From positions 1 through 9,198 of the forward strand of contig CAMCQX010000043.1 in NCBI GenBank assembly GCA_945876985.1: DNA of 9,198 nucleotides. Direction: 5' to 3'. The translations under genes were made by a program, and so were the position numbers. Numbering within the stretch: the first letter of the stretch is position 1; each line of letters begins with the position of its first letter. This stretch comes from Chitinophaga pinensis. GTDB taxonomy: Bacteria > Bacteroidota > Bacteroidia > UKL13-3. The notes beneath the pieces were generated by a model. The model searched no databases, had not been told where the DNA came from, and was given only the letters and a program-made list of their open reading frames with translations. Below are positions 1 through 6,446 of the stretch, in pieces.

Positions 1-30
1 TTATAAAAAAATAGAGAATTATTTACGAAA

Positions 31-2031
31 CTAATTCATCAAAATCAACTTTTTACTAACCGAAAATTTGCTTGATTGTAAGTTTAAAATATATATTCCT
101 TTAGGCTGACTTGATAAGTCAATGTCAATGGTTTTAGTATTATTTAAAATCGTTGTTTTATAAACTTCTTTCCCTGTTATATCATTTATTAATAATTGCG
201 ATTGAGCAGGAATAAAATCTGTTGAATTTAAATGAAATATATTGGTGGATGGATTTGGAAAAATTGTTAAATCAAAACTAAATTTTGTATGCTCATTGAT
301 TCCACTTGCCACATGATTTACCTTTGCAAATGCCGCTCCACCCGTATTATAATAACTTCCAGATGCAGTAGTTTCTAATTTTATTGCCTTCACTGCATAT
401 GTATAATTTCCTGTTACATAATTTATATTGTCTGTATAAAAAGTATCAGTAATAATGTTCGTATTTACCCTTGAATAAACATTGTTAATGGTATCAACTT
501 TGTAAATACAATAACCATCAATACTACCAGTAACAGGTTGCCAATTCAAATTCACTTTTGAGTTTACACTTTTTGCATTTAACAAGGAAACAGGGTTTAA
601 ATTACGCATTTTCAAAGTTGGATCACCCATCAACGCAATGTGAACTGAATTAAATGCATAATTAAAATTACCATTATTATAAAAATCAACATTGTTTTGA
701 GTAATCAATGCGCCATAACCAATATTCATTCCTAAGCCCATGTGATGCACATACCATTTGGGTAAGCCACCCCAAAAACAACTTAATGAAGATTGAGCTA
801 AAGGTGCACGTAAATAATTGTTTTGATTATCCCAATCACCAAAAAAGCTACCTGCCAAAATGGTGAAAATATTATTGAATGAATCATTCACTAAATTATT
901 GGTATTTCCTATTCCACTACACGATTGAAACCCACCAGCACCGCAACCAAAACTCCATAAATAAGAACCTTTTTTTTGTGCAGTCATGTAATCGCGGTCA
1001 TTAAAAATACTATCAGTTTTTACCATAGCTGCAAAATTATTATAACCAGTAGATGATAAATTTAAAGTAGGAAAATTATCATCAATTAAGCTACGTTCTA
1101 CCGTTTGTAAATTACCTGTTCTCCAGTTATGGTCTCTGTTTAAATAATTTATAATTAAAGTAGTATCTGATTTACCAAAAGCAGGCATGTCATATAAATC
1201 AACTCTACCTGTTTCTAACGATAATATATTTGGCAATTTAGTTTGATCAAACTTTCCATCGCCAGGAATATTATACATTCGAACTTGGGTTCCAGTAATA
1301 CAATTAGCAGAAATATCAGTCCAATCATCATACATATCGGCATAAAAAACATCGGCAGGCCAAGCACCTGTATGGTTTCCACTTCCTTCTATGTGTCCAT
1401 CGGGAGGAGGAGCTTGTCCATCAGTTGAAAAATAACCTGAATAAGGCACAGGAACATGTCCTAAAATAAAAAGCGTTTTAACTTTTTTACCCATTGCATT
1501 ATAAGTGGCTTGTATTAACTTTTTTACTGTGGGCGGTGTTTGATTCCTTCCAGCATAAATAACACTTAGTTGATATCCTTCAGCAGTTAAATCTTTTACC
1601 AATTGATTAATTTGATTGGCAACAGGAATTTTATAATTACTATCAACCAATAAAATCAAACCATCATATGTTAACTTTTCAACTAATTTATTTCCAGCAT
1701 AAATATATCCTAATGCTTCATTGTTTAAAGTACTTGCTTTAAAAACACGGTATTCAAAAGCCTCTCCTATTTTTACGGTACTATCGGTAAAACCATTGGT
1801 GTTTCCTGCAACAGTTGCATATGGATTTGCACCCCAATTTTCATCTGTAAAATTAACTCGCTTATAAATTTTATACTGACCATTGTAATTTATTTGAGGC
1901 CAAATAAGCCTAACACCTCCACTTCCAAGTGAACTTGCACTTAATAATATGGATTGTGCTTTTCCTGTTTGTGCATTGGCATTAACAATAAATAGGCTGG
2001 TAAATATAAAAAATAAAAGTTTTTTCATCAT
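31..2031 (-). CDS. Secreted gingipain (C25)-like domain protein with Fn3-like domains and a T9SS type A sorting domain
   Basis: This 666-residue protein is probably exported by Sec and carried to the cell surface by the type IX secretion system. Residues 1-20 form a signal peptide (MMKK, hydrophobic core, ANA before Q21). Residues about 26-100 and 481-572 look like fibronectin type III domains. Residues about 122-475 follow the C25/gingipain layout: strand LFILGHVPVPY (187-197), PADVFYADMYDDW (225-237), the GR turn at 275-276, and the closing HIALMGDPTLKM (464-475). Residues about 587-666 are the sorting domain, beginning FPNPSTN and ending KLILMN. By eye the gingipain GHG histidine position is Cys363 (FGCGAG) and the catalytic cysteine position is Ser395 (AGSFFGDWD), so ordinary C25 catalysis is doubtful. 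The paired Met codons start at 2031; a good promoter lies upstream. The gene stands alone. The secretion and domain calls are firm; substrate and activity are unknown. Confidence 0.85.
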   Translation of the reverse strand: MMKKLLFFIFTSLFIVNANAQTGKAQSILLSASSLGSGGVRLIWPQINYNGQYKIYKRVNFTDENWGANPYATVAGNTNGFTDSTVKIGEAFEYRVFKASTLNNEALGYIYAGNKLVEKLTYDGLILLVDSNYKIPVANQINQLVKDLTAEGYQLSVIYAGRNQTPPTVKKLIQATYNAMGKKVKTLFILGHVPVPYSGYFSTDGQAPPPDGHIEGSGNHTGAWPADVFYADMYDDWTDISANCITGTQVRMYNIPGDGKFDQTKLPNILSLETGRVDLYDMPAFGKSDTTLIINYLNRDHNWRTGNLQTVERSLIDDNFPTLNLSSTGYNNFAAMVKTDSIFNDRDYMTAQKKGSYLWSFGCGAGGFQSCSGIGNTNNLVNDSFNNIFTILAGSFFGDWDNQNNYLRAPLAQSSLSCFWGGLPKWYVHHMGLGMNIGYGALITQNNVDFYNNGNFNYAFNSVHIALMGDPTLKMRNLNPVSLLNAKSVNSKVNLNWQPVTGSIDGYCIYKVDTINNVYSRVNTNIITDTFYTDNINYVTGNYTYAVKAIKLETTASGSYYNTGGAAFAKVNHVASGINEHTKFSFDLTIFPNPSTNIFHLNSTDFIPAQSQLLINDITGKEVYKTTILNNTKTIDIDLSSQPKGIYILNLQSSKFSVSKKLILMN

Positions 2032-2065
2032 AGTGCTAAATTTTCACGAATATAGAATACTATGT

Positions 2066-2098
2066 CAAATATAAAATTGTCATGTTGTATTTTTACAA
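2066..2098 (-). promoter_or_regulatory. Bacteroidota-type promoter of the T9SS-secreted protein gene
   Basis: Read on the minus strand, TTG (2098-2096) is followed after 22 bases by TATATTTG (2073-2066). This matches the phylum consensus TTG-N17-23-TAnnTTTG at every fixed position. Transcription would start near 2060, giving a leader of about 30 bases. It is the best promoter match in the window. The start site itself is inferred. Confidence 0.6.
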
Positions 2099-2250
2099 TT
2101 CTATTGCCTATTTCAGTCAAATCAGTTCTTGATTTTATAGTTAATAAGTAAAAAAATCATTTAGTATAAAAATATATCATTGATTATAAAGTACTTAAAA
2201 ATATAATCGCCACTTTTAACTAAAAAAATAGCTAATAATGAAGAAAATAC

Positions 2251-2280
2251 TTGCATATGAATTTATTAAACCTAAATTGC
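2251..2280 (+). promoter_or_regulatory. Candidate promoter of the cold-shock protein gene
   Basis: TTG (2251-2253), 19 bases, then TAAATTGC (2273-2280) resembles TTG / TAnnTTTG with two mismatches in the last part of the -7 box. It would give a leader of about 20 bases. A second candidate with the same 19-base spacing lies upstream: TTG at 2180-2182 and TATAATCG at 2202-2209. That one would give a leader of roughly 90 bases, as is common for cold-shock mRNAs. The sequence alone cannot decide between them. Confidence 0.35.
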
Positions 2281-2304
2281 GCTCTTATTTAATAAATTAA
2301 CACA

Positions 2305-2499
2305 ATGCAAGAAGGAACAGTAAAGTTTTTTAATGAAACAAAAGGATTTGGTTTTATCAGTCCATCAGAAGGTGGCGAAGACATTTTCGTACATTCATCA
2401 GGTCTAATCGACAGAATTAGAGAAAATGATAAAGTACAATTTGAAACAGAAAGTGGAAAAAAAGGTATTAACGCAGTTAGAGTTCAAACTATTAGATAG
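2305..2499 (+). CDS. Cold-shock domain protein (CspA family)
   Basis: This 64-residue protein is a single cold-shock domain, the usual length for the family. It is a small cytoplasmic five-stranded barrel that binds single-stranded RNA or DNA and acts as an RNA chaperone. RNP1 is KGFGFI (residues 13-18) and RNP2 is IFVH (27-30) within DIFVHSSG. The N-terminus MQEGTVKFFN is typical of Bacteroidota versions, with Phe8 where enterobacterial CspA has Trp. GKKGINAVRV (51-60) supplies the last strand. No Shine-Dalgarno sequence precedes the ATG; the leader is AT-rich. A strong hairpin terminator begins 17 bases after the stop, so the gene is monocistronic. Cold induction is known for some family members but cannot be assumed here. 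Confidence 0.95.
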   Translation: MQEGTVKFFNETKGFGFISPSEGGEDIFVHSSGLIDRIRENDKVQFETESGKKGINAVRVQTIR

Positions 2500-2516
2500 T
2501 TTTTTAACTTCGAATC

Positions 2517-2554
2517 AAAAAAAAGACAGGTAATTTATTATCTGTCTTTTTTTT
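2517..2554 (+). terminator. Rho-independent terminator of the cold-shock gene
   Basis: Eight A followed by GACAG (2517-2529) pairs perfectly with CTGTC followed by eight T (2542-2554). A G-U pair and three further A-T pairs extend the stem inward to a TTTA loop (2534-2537). This gives 17 paired positions ending in a U tract. The A and T tracts make it symmetric, so it could also stop transcripts arriving from alaS on the other strand. Confidence 0.9.
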
Positions 2555-2602
2555 GCCTAAATCTTATCAAATATTGACCATAAACGTAAAAAATTAATCA
2601 AT

Positions 2603-2634
2603 AAAAAAGGCAAGTATTCTAAACACTTGCCTTT
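2603..2634 (-). terminator. Rho-independent terminator of alaS
   Basis: On the minus strand AAAGGCAAGT (2634-2625) pairs over 10 bp with ACTTGCCTTT (2615-2606), with a 9-base loop. The T run is six long (2608-2603) and overlaps the end of the stem. The hairpin begins 23 bases past the alaS stop codon and is in the correct orientation for it. Confidence 0.88.
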
Positions 2635-2657
2635 CGATATTATAATTAATCAAACAA

Positions 2658-5282
2658 TTAAATCAAGTTATTCGCTTTTTCAATAGCAGCTTGCAATCCG
2701 TTTACATCGTCTCCTCCAGCAGTGGCATAAAAGGGTTGGCCTCCGCCCCCACCTTTAATTTCTTTTGCCAATTCTTTGATAATGTTTCCAGCATGCAAAC
2801 CTTTTTCTTTTACTAAGTTATCGCTAATAATAACGCTCAACATTGGTTTTTCGTTTAACACACAACCCAACACACAAAATAAATTATCTACTTCTGTTTT
2901 TAATTGGAAAGATAGATTTTTTAATTGTTCAGCATTTGAAATGGTAATTAGTTGAACCAATACATTTACACCATTCGAATTTCGAATTTCGGATTTAATA
3001 TTTGTTTTAATTGCTATGGTTTTTTCGTTTTCAAAAAGCTCTAATTTCTTCAATAAATCAGCTTTTTCATTGATTAATTGCTCTACAGATTTTAATATAT
3101 CTTTCGTGTTTAAAGTTTTATTCAGGCTATCAACTGTCAACTGCCAACTATCAACTAGCTCTTGAGCAGCATCAGCAGTAATGGCTTCAATTCTGCGTAC
3201 TCCAGCTGCTACAGCAGCTTCACTTACTATTTTAAACAATCCAATTTGTCCGGTAGCTTTTACATGCGTTCCACCGCAAAGTTCACGACTGTAATTTTCA
3301 TCAAAAGTGATTACACGAACTGAATCACCATATTTTTCTCCAAAAAGCATCATAGCACCCAATGTTTTTGCTTCTTCAATCGGAACACTTCTGCGTTCAT
3401 CTAAAACTATGTTTTCACGTATTTTTTGATTCACAATTTGCTCCACTTTTGCTATTTCCTCTTTCGTCATGGCAGAAAAATGTGAAAAGTCGAAACGCAA
3501 ATTTTCATTGTTTACTAAACTACCTTTTTGTGCCACATGTGTACCTAAAACTTGGCGCAAAGCGGCATGTAATAAATGCGTAGCTGAATGGTTGTTTTCT
3601 GTTAATTTTCGCTTGTTTGTATCAACAGTCGCAGTGAAGCTAGCCGCAATGTTTTCGGGTAATTCTTCGCAGAAATGAATGATTAAATTGTTTTCTTTTT
3701 TAGTGTCAATGATTTCAATTTTATCGTTAATATTTCCAATAAAACCTGAGTCGCCAATTTGTCCACCACCTTCTGGATAAAAAGGAGTTTGGTCAAAAAC
3801 CAATTGATAACTTTCTTTTCCTTTGGCCTTCACTTTTCGGTATTTGATAATTTGAATTTCAGCTTCTGTTTGGTCGTAACCTAAGAAAACAGTTTGGCTT
3901 TGTTGTAAAGACGTTGCATGCAAAGTCTCTACCCAATCATCGGTGGTTAATTCAGTTGCTTTACGAGAACGTGCTTTCTGTTCTTCTAATGCTTTTTGAA
4001 AACCTACTTCATCTACAGTGAAACCATTTTCTCTAGCAATTAATTGAGTTAAATCTAGTGGAAAACCAAATGTATCTGACAATTGAAACGCAAAATCTCC
4101 AGAAATTACTTTTTCATCAGTATCAAATTTATTATTCAAAATAGCCATTCCATTAGAAATGGTTCTTAAAAAACCAACTTCTTCTTCTTTGATTACCTTG
4201 CTCACAAAATCTTTTTGCGCATGCAATTCAGGGAAAACAGTTTTAAAACTTTCGGCAATTAACAAAGTCAATTTACACATAAACGGTTCTTTGATTCCCA
4301 AAAACTGATATTGGTAACGTACCGCTCTGCGCAATATTCTACGAATTACATAGCCCGCACCATTATTGCTTGGCAATTGCCCATCGGCAATGGCAAAACT
4401 GATGGCACGAATATGATCAGCCATTACACGCATGGCAATGTCTTGTTTGCTATCGCTAAATTGGTATTTTATATTCGAAAAATTTTCAATGAATTGAATG
4501 GTTGGTACAAAAACATCGGTATCATAATTACTGGTTTTACCTTCAATTGCACGCACCAAACGTTCAAAGCCCATTCCTGTATCTACATGTTGAGCAGGTA
4601 AATTTTCTAAACTTCCATCTGCTTTTCGGTTAAATTCCATGAACACATTGTTCCAAATTTCTATCACTTGCGGATGGTCGTTATTTACTAAAGTTTTACC
4701 ATCAACTAAAGCACGTTCGGCATCAGAACGTAAGTCAATGTGAATTTCAGAACATGGGCCGCATGGACCTGTATCGCCCATTTCCCAAAAATTATCTTTT
4801 TTATTTCCGTTTAAAATTCTGTCTTCGGCAATGTATAATTTCCAATTATCAAAAGCTTCTTGGTCAAAAGATAAACCTTCTTTGGCATCACCTTCAAAAA
4901 CAGTTACGTAAAGTCTATCTTTGGGTAATTGATATACATCAACCAATAATTCCCAAGCCCATTCAATGGCTTCCTTTTTAAAATAATCGCCAAAACTCCA
5001 ATTTCCTAACATTTCAAACATGGTATGATGGTAAGTATCTACACCTACTTCTTCTAAGTCATTGTGTTTTCCGCTCACACGCAAACATTTTTGAGTATCA
5101 ACAGCACGTTTGAATTTTGGTGTTTCATTTCCCAAAAACCAATCTTTAAATTGGTTCATACCTGCGTTGGTGAACATTAAAGTTGGGTCGTTTTTAACCA
5201 CAATTGGTGCCGATTGGACAATTGTATGCCCTTTACTTTCAAAAAAATGTAAAAATTGTTTGCGTATTTCTGCTGATGTCAT
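2658..5282 (-). CDS. alaS: Alanine--tRNA ligase
   Basis: This cytoplasmic class II synthetase attaches alanine to tRNA-Ala and removes mischarged Ser or Gly by editing. At 874 residues it matches the usual full length (E. coli about 876). The aminoacylation domain (about 1-250) shows FTNAGMNQFKDWFLG (37-51), RVSGKHNDLEEVG (68-80) and EMLGNWSFGDYFKKEAI (90-106). The motif 3 region is GAGYVIRRILRRA (308-320). The editing domain has its zinc-binding residues: His565 and His569 (HSATH), then Cys669 and His673 (CGGTH). C-Ala ends with the glycine-rich KGGGGGQPFYATAGG (843-857). All key residues are present, so it should be active. The linker between the editing domain and C-Ala carries two heptamer repeat tracts, listed separately. 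The start MTSAEIRKQFL is the standard AlaRS N-terminus. The gene is divergent from the M23 peptidase, and a terminator follows its stop. Confidence 0.98.
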   Translation of the reverse strand: MTSAEIRKQFLHFFESKGHTIVQSAPIVVKNDPTLMFTNAGMNQFKDWFLGNETPKFKRAVDTQKCLRVSGKHNDLEEVGVDTYHHTMFEMLGNWSFGDYFKKEAIEWAWELLVDVYQLPKDRLYVTVFEGDAKEGLSFDQEAFDNWKLYIAEDRILNGNKKDNFWEMGDTGPCGPCSEIHIDLRSDAERALVDGKTLVNNDHPQVIEIWNNVFMEFNRKADGSLENLPAQHVDTGMGFERLVRAIEGKTSNYDTDVFVPTIQFIENFSNIKYQFSDSKQDIAMRVMADHIRAISFAIADGQLPSNNGAGYVIRRILRRAVRYQYQFLGIKEPFMCKLTLLIAESFKTVFPELHAQKDFVSKVIKEEEVGFLRTISNGMAILNNKFDTDEKVISGDFAFQLSDTFGFPLDLTQLIARENGFTVDEVGFQKALEEQKARSRKATELTTDDWVETLHATSLQQSQTVFLGYDQTEAEIQIIKYRKVKAKGKESYQLVFDQTPFYPEGGGQIGDSGFIGNINDKIEIIDTKKENNLIIHFCEELPENIAASFTATVDTNKRKLTENNHSATHLLHAALRQVLGTHVAQKGSLVNNENLRFDFSHFSAMTKEEIAKVEQIVNQKIRENIVLDERRSVPIEEAKTLGAMMLFGEKYGDSVRVITFDENYSRELCGGTHVKATGQIGLFKIVSEAAVAAGVRRIEAITADAAQELVDSWQLTVDSLNKTLNTKDILKSVEQLINEKADLLKKLELFENEKTIAIKTNIKSEIRNSNGVNVLVQLITISNAEQLKNLSFQLKTEVDNLFCVLGCVLNEKPMLSVIISDNLVKEKGLHAGNIIKELAKEIKGGGGGQPFYATAGGDDVNGLQAAIEKANNLI
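2973..2993. repeat. Heptamer tandem repeat in the alaS linker (TTCGAA type)
   Basis: Three consecutive 7-base units on the plus strand read ATTCGAA, TTTCGAA and TTTCGGA, and a partial TTT follows. The tract lies inside alaS, where it encodes about residues 764-770 (SEIRNSN) of the linker before C-Ala. From memory, similar arrays translating as KSEIRNS are scattered through many Bacteroidota genomes, usually between genes. The array is visible; its dispersed nature is not shown by this window. Confidence 0.65.
3129..3156. repeat. Heptamer tandem repeat in the alaS linker (TCAACT type)
   Basis: Four consecutive 7-base units read ATCAACT, GTCAACT, GCCAACT and ATCAACT on the plus strand. Within alaS they encode about residues 710-719, VDSWQLTVDS, just after the editing domain. 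Peptides of the type SWQLTVDSLQL often appear where Bacteroidota intergenic repeats are translated, as I recall. A second heptamer array of different sequence lies about 140 bases away in the same linker. Confidence 0.7.
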
Positions 5283-5335
5283 GTAAGTTATAAAAATTCT
5301 TGTAATGGTAATGCTAAAAAATTGGTTTAAATTAA

Positions 5336-5344
5336 TATTTTCGC
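5336..5344 (+). promoter_or_regulatory. Candidate -7 element of the M23 peptidase gene
   Basis: TATTTTCGC resembles the TAnnTTTG box with C for T in the seventh position, and is followed by CCTC. The nearest TTG (5322-5324) is only 11 bases upstream, too close for a normal -33 element, so the call is weak. If real, the transcript begins near 5350 and its leader contains the inverted repeat at 5359-5397. Confidence 0.3.
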
Positions 5345-5358
5345 CTCATACTAAATTT

Positions 5359-5397
5359 AAATATTATAAGTTGAAGCAAGGCTTCAAAATAATATTT
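5359..5397. repeat. Composite inverted repeat in the alaS / M23 divergent region
   Basis: An outer 9-bp A/T stem (5359-5367 with 5389-5397) encloses an inner perfect 7-bp stem, TTGAAGC (5371-5377) with GCTTCAA (5381-5387), around a 3-base loop AAG. The two stems are separated by three unpaired bases on the left and one on the right. The structure ends 20 bases before the M23 start codon and T-rich sequence follows. It could be an operator, a leader hairpin of the peptidase mRNA, or a terminator-like element. The sequence does not decide which. Confidence 0.6.
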
Positions 5398-5417
5398 TTT
5401 ATTCATAATAAAAAAGC

Positions 5418-6383
5418 GTGGCAAAGATAAAATACTTTTATAATCCAAATAAGCTAGACTTTGAAAAAGTTCGCACCAGTTTTACCATGGTAATTTGGCG
5501 CGTTTTTGGATTTCTATCTGCTTCGTTGGTTTCAGGTGCAATCATGGTTTTGGCCCTTTACAGCTTTATTGATTCCCCAAAAGAAAAAATATTAATTCGC
5601 GAAAATATACAATATAAAGAACAATTACGAAGACTTCAAAAGCGTGTTGGCGAGCTTAGTTCGGTTCTTGGGGAGTTACAAGATAGGGATGCGCAAATTT
5701 ATAGAAGTATTTTTGAAGCTGATCCTGTTAATTTCAAACCAAAGTTTAATCCAAACGATAAAAAGTACAAACTAGCCGAGGGTTTTAATGACGCGGAAGT
5801 CATCAATGATTTAAGTAAGAAAGTAGAAAATATTTCTAGTTTAGTTACTATTCAAACCAAATCGTTTGATGAATTAAAGAAATTAGCTGATAATAAAAGT
5901 GATTTTTTAGCTTCAATTCCCGCTATTCAACCAATTGCAAACAAAGATTTAAAGCGCATTGCTTCGGGTTTTGGTTATAGAATTCATCCAATTTATAAAA
6001 CTACCAAATTACATACAGGTATTGACTTTACTGCACCTACCAGAACACCAGTTTACGCAACTGGAAATGGTTCAATTAGTTTTGCTAAGTATGAAGGCAG
6101 AGGTTATGGCAATCACATTATTATCAATCATGGTTTTGGTTATAAAAGTTTATACGGACATTTAAGTCGCATTGAGGTTTTTGAACGCCAAAAAGTAAAA
6201 CGTGGTGAATTAATTGGATACGTTGGAAATACTGGAACTTCTACCGCTCCTCACTTGCATTATGAAGTAATAAAAGGTGAAAGAAAAGTGAATCCTATCA
6301 ATTACTTTTTCAATGATATTAGTGAATCTGACTACGAAGCCATTCGCGATTTATCTGCCCGTCCAACTCAGTCATTCGATTAA
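5418..6383 (+). CDS. Membrane-anchored M23 family peptidoglycan endopeptidase
   Basis: This 321-residue zinc metallopeptidase probably cleaves peptide cross-links of peptidoglycan on the periplasmic side of the inner membrane. Residues about 26-50 form one transmembrane anchor after a short cytoplasmic tail (MAKIKYFYNP). Residues about 55-92 and 125-160 are probably coiled coil. The LytM/M23 domain covers about 178-297. Its zinc ligands are His199 and Asp203 (HTGID) and His281 (HLH), with His279 and His247 (YGHLS) as catalytic partners, so the active site is complete. The start is GTG at 5418; it is chosen because MAKIKYFYNP-like openings are conserved in Bacteroidota relatives, as I recall. 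No Shine-Dalgarno sequence is seen. The gene is divergent from alaS and convergent with the helicase gene. The specific bond cleaved cannot be told from sequence. Confidence 0.93.
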   Translation: MAKIKYFYNPNKLDFEKVRTSFTMVIWRVFGFLSASLVSGAIMVLALYSFIDSPKEKILIRENIQYKEQLRRLQKRVGELSSVLGELQDRDAQIYRSIFEADPVNFKPKFNPNDKKYKLAEGFNDAEVINDLSKKVENISSLVTIQTKSFDELKKLADNKSDFLASIPAIQPIANKDLKRIASGFGYRIHPIYKTTKLHTGIDFTAPTRTPVYATGNGSISFAKYEGRGYGNHIIINHGFGYKSLYGHLSRIEVFERQKVKRGELIGYVGNTGTSTAPHLHYEVIKGERKVNPINYFFNDISESDYEAIRDLSARPTQSFD

Positions 6384-6446
6384 TTTTTTAAATTTCTACT
6401 ACATTTTCAAAACTTTGTTTGTGATTATTGAAAAAACAATTTAAAA

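Noticed and set aside
1..30. Possible terminator of the T9SS-secreted protein gene: AAATA / TATTT stem with a T run on the minus strand.
   Set aside because: The stem is only 5 bp, entirely A/T, and short A/T palindromes are expected by chance in this DNA. The real terminator may lie outside the window.
1243..1428. Plus-strand open frame of 61 codons inside the secreted protein gene.
   Set aside because: It is antisense to a well-supported coding region, has no recognisable domain and no start-site signals. The same applies to the antisense or out-of-frame open frames at 3362-3678, 4311-4601, 4754-4981, 5959-6165, 6562-6747 and 7510-7752.
2074..2100. AATTGT / ACAATT inverted repeat overlapping the promoter of the T9SS-secreted protein gene, as an operator.
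   Set aside because: The arms are 6 bp of mostly A/T with a 14-base spacer, and one arm coincides with the TTG element itself. It is too weak to claim a regulator site.
2032..2304. A small RNA gene or tRNA in the 273-bp divergent region before the cold-shock gene.
   Set aside because: The stretch is very AT-rich with no cloverleaf, no stable hairpin and no terminator. It is better explained as promoters and leaders of the two flanking genes.
6415..6439. TTGTTT / AAACAA inverted repeat between the convergent M23 and helicase genes, as a terminator for one of them.
   Set aside because: Six base pairs with a 13-base loop and one G-C pair would be unstable. The gap probably contains a terminator function but I cannot point to a convincing hairpin.
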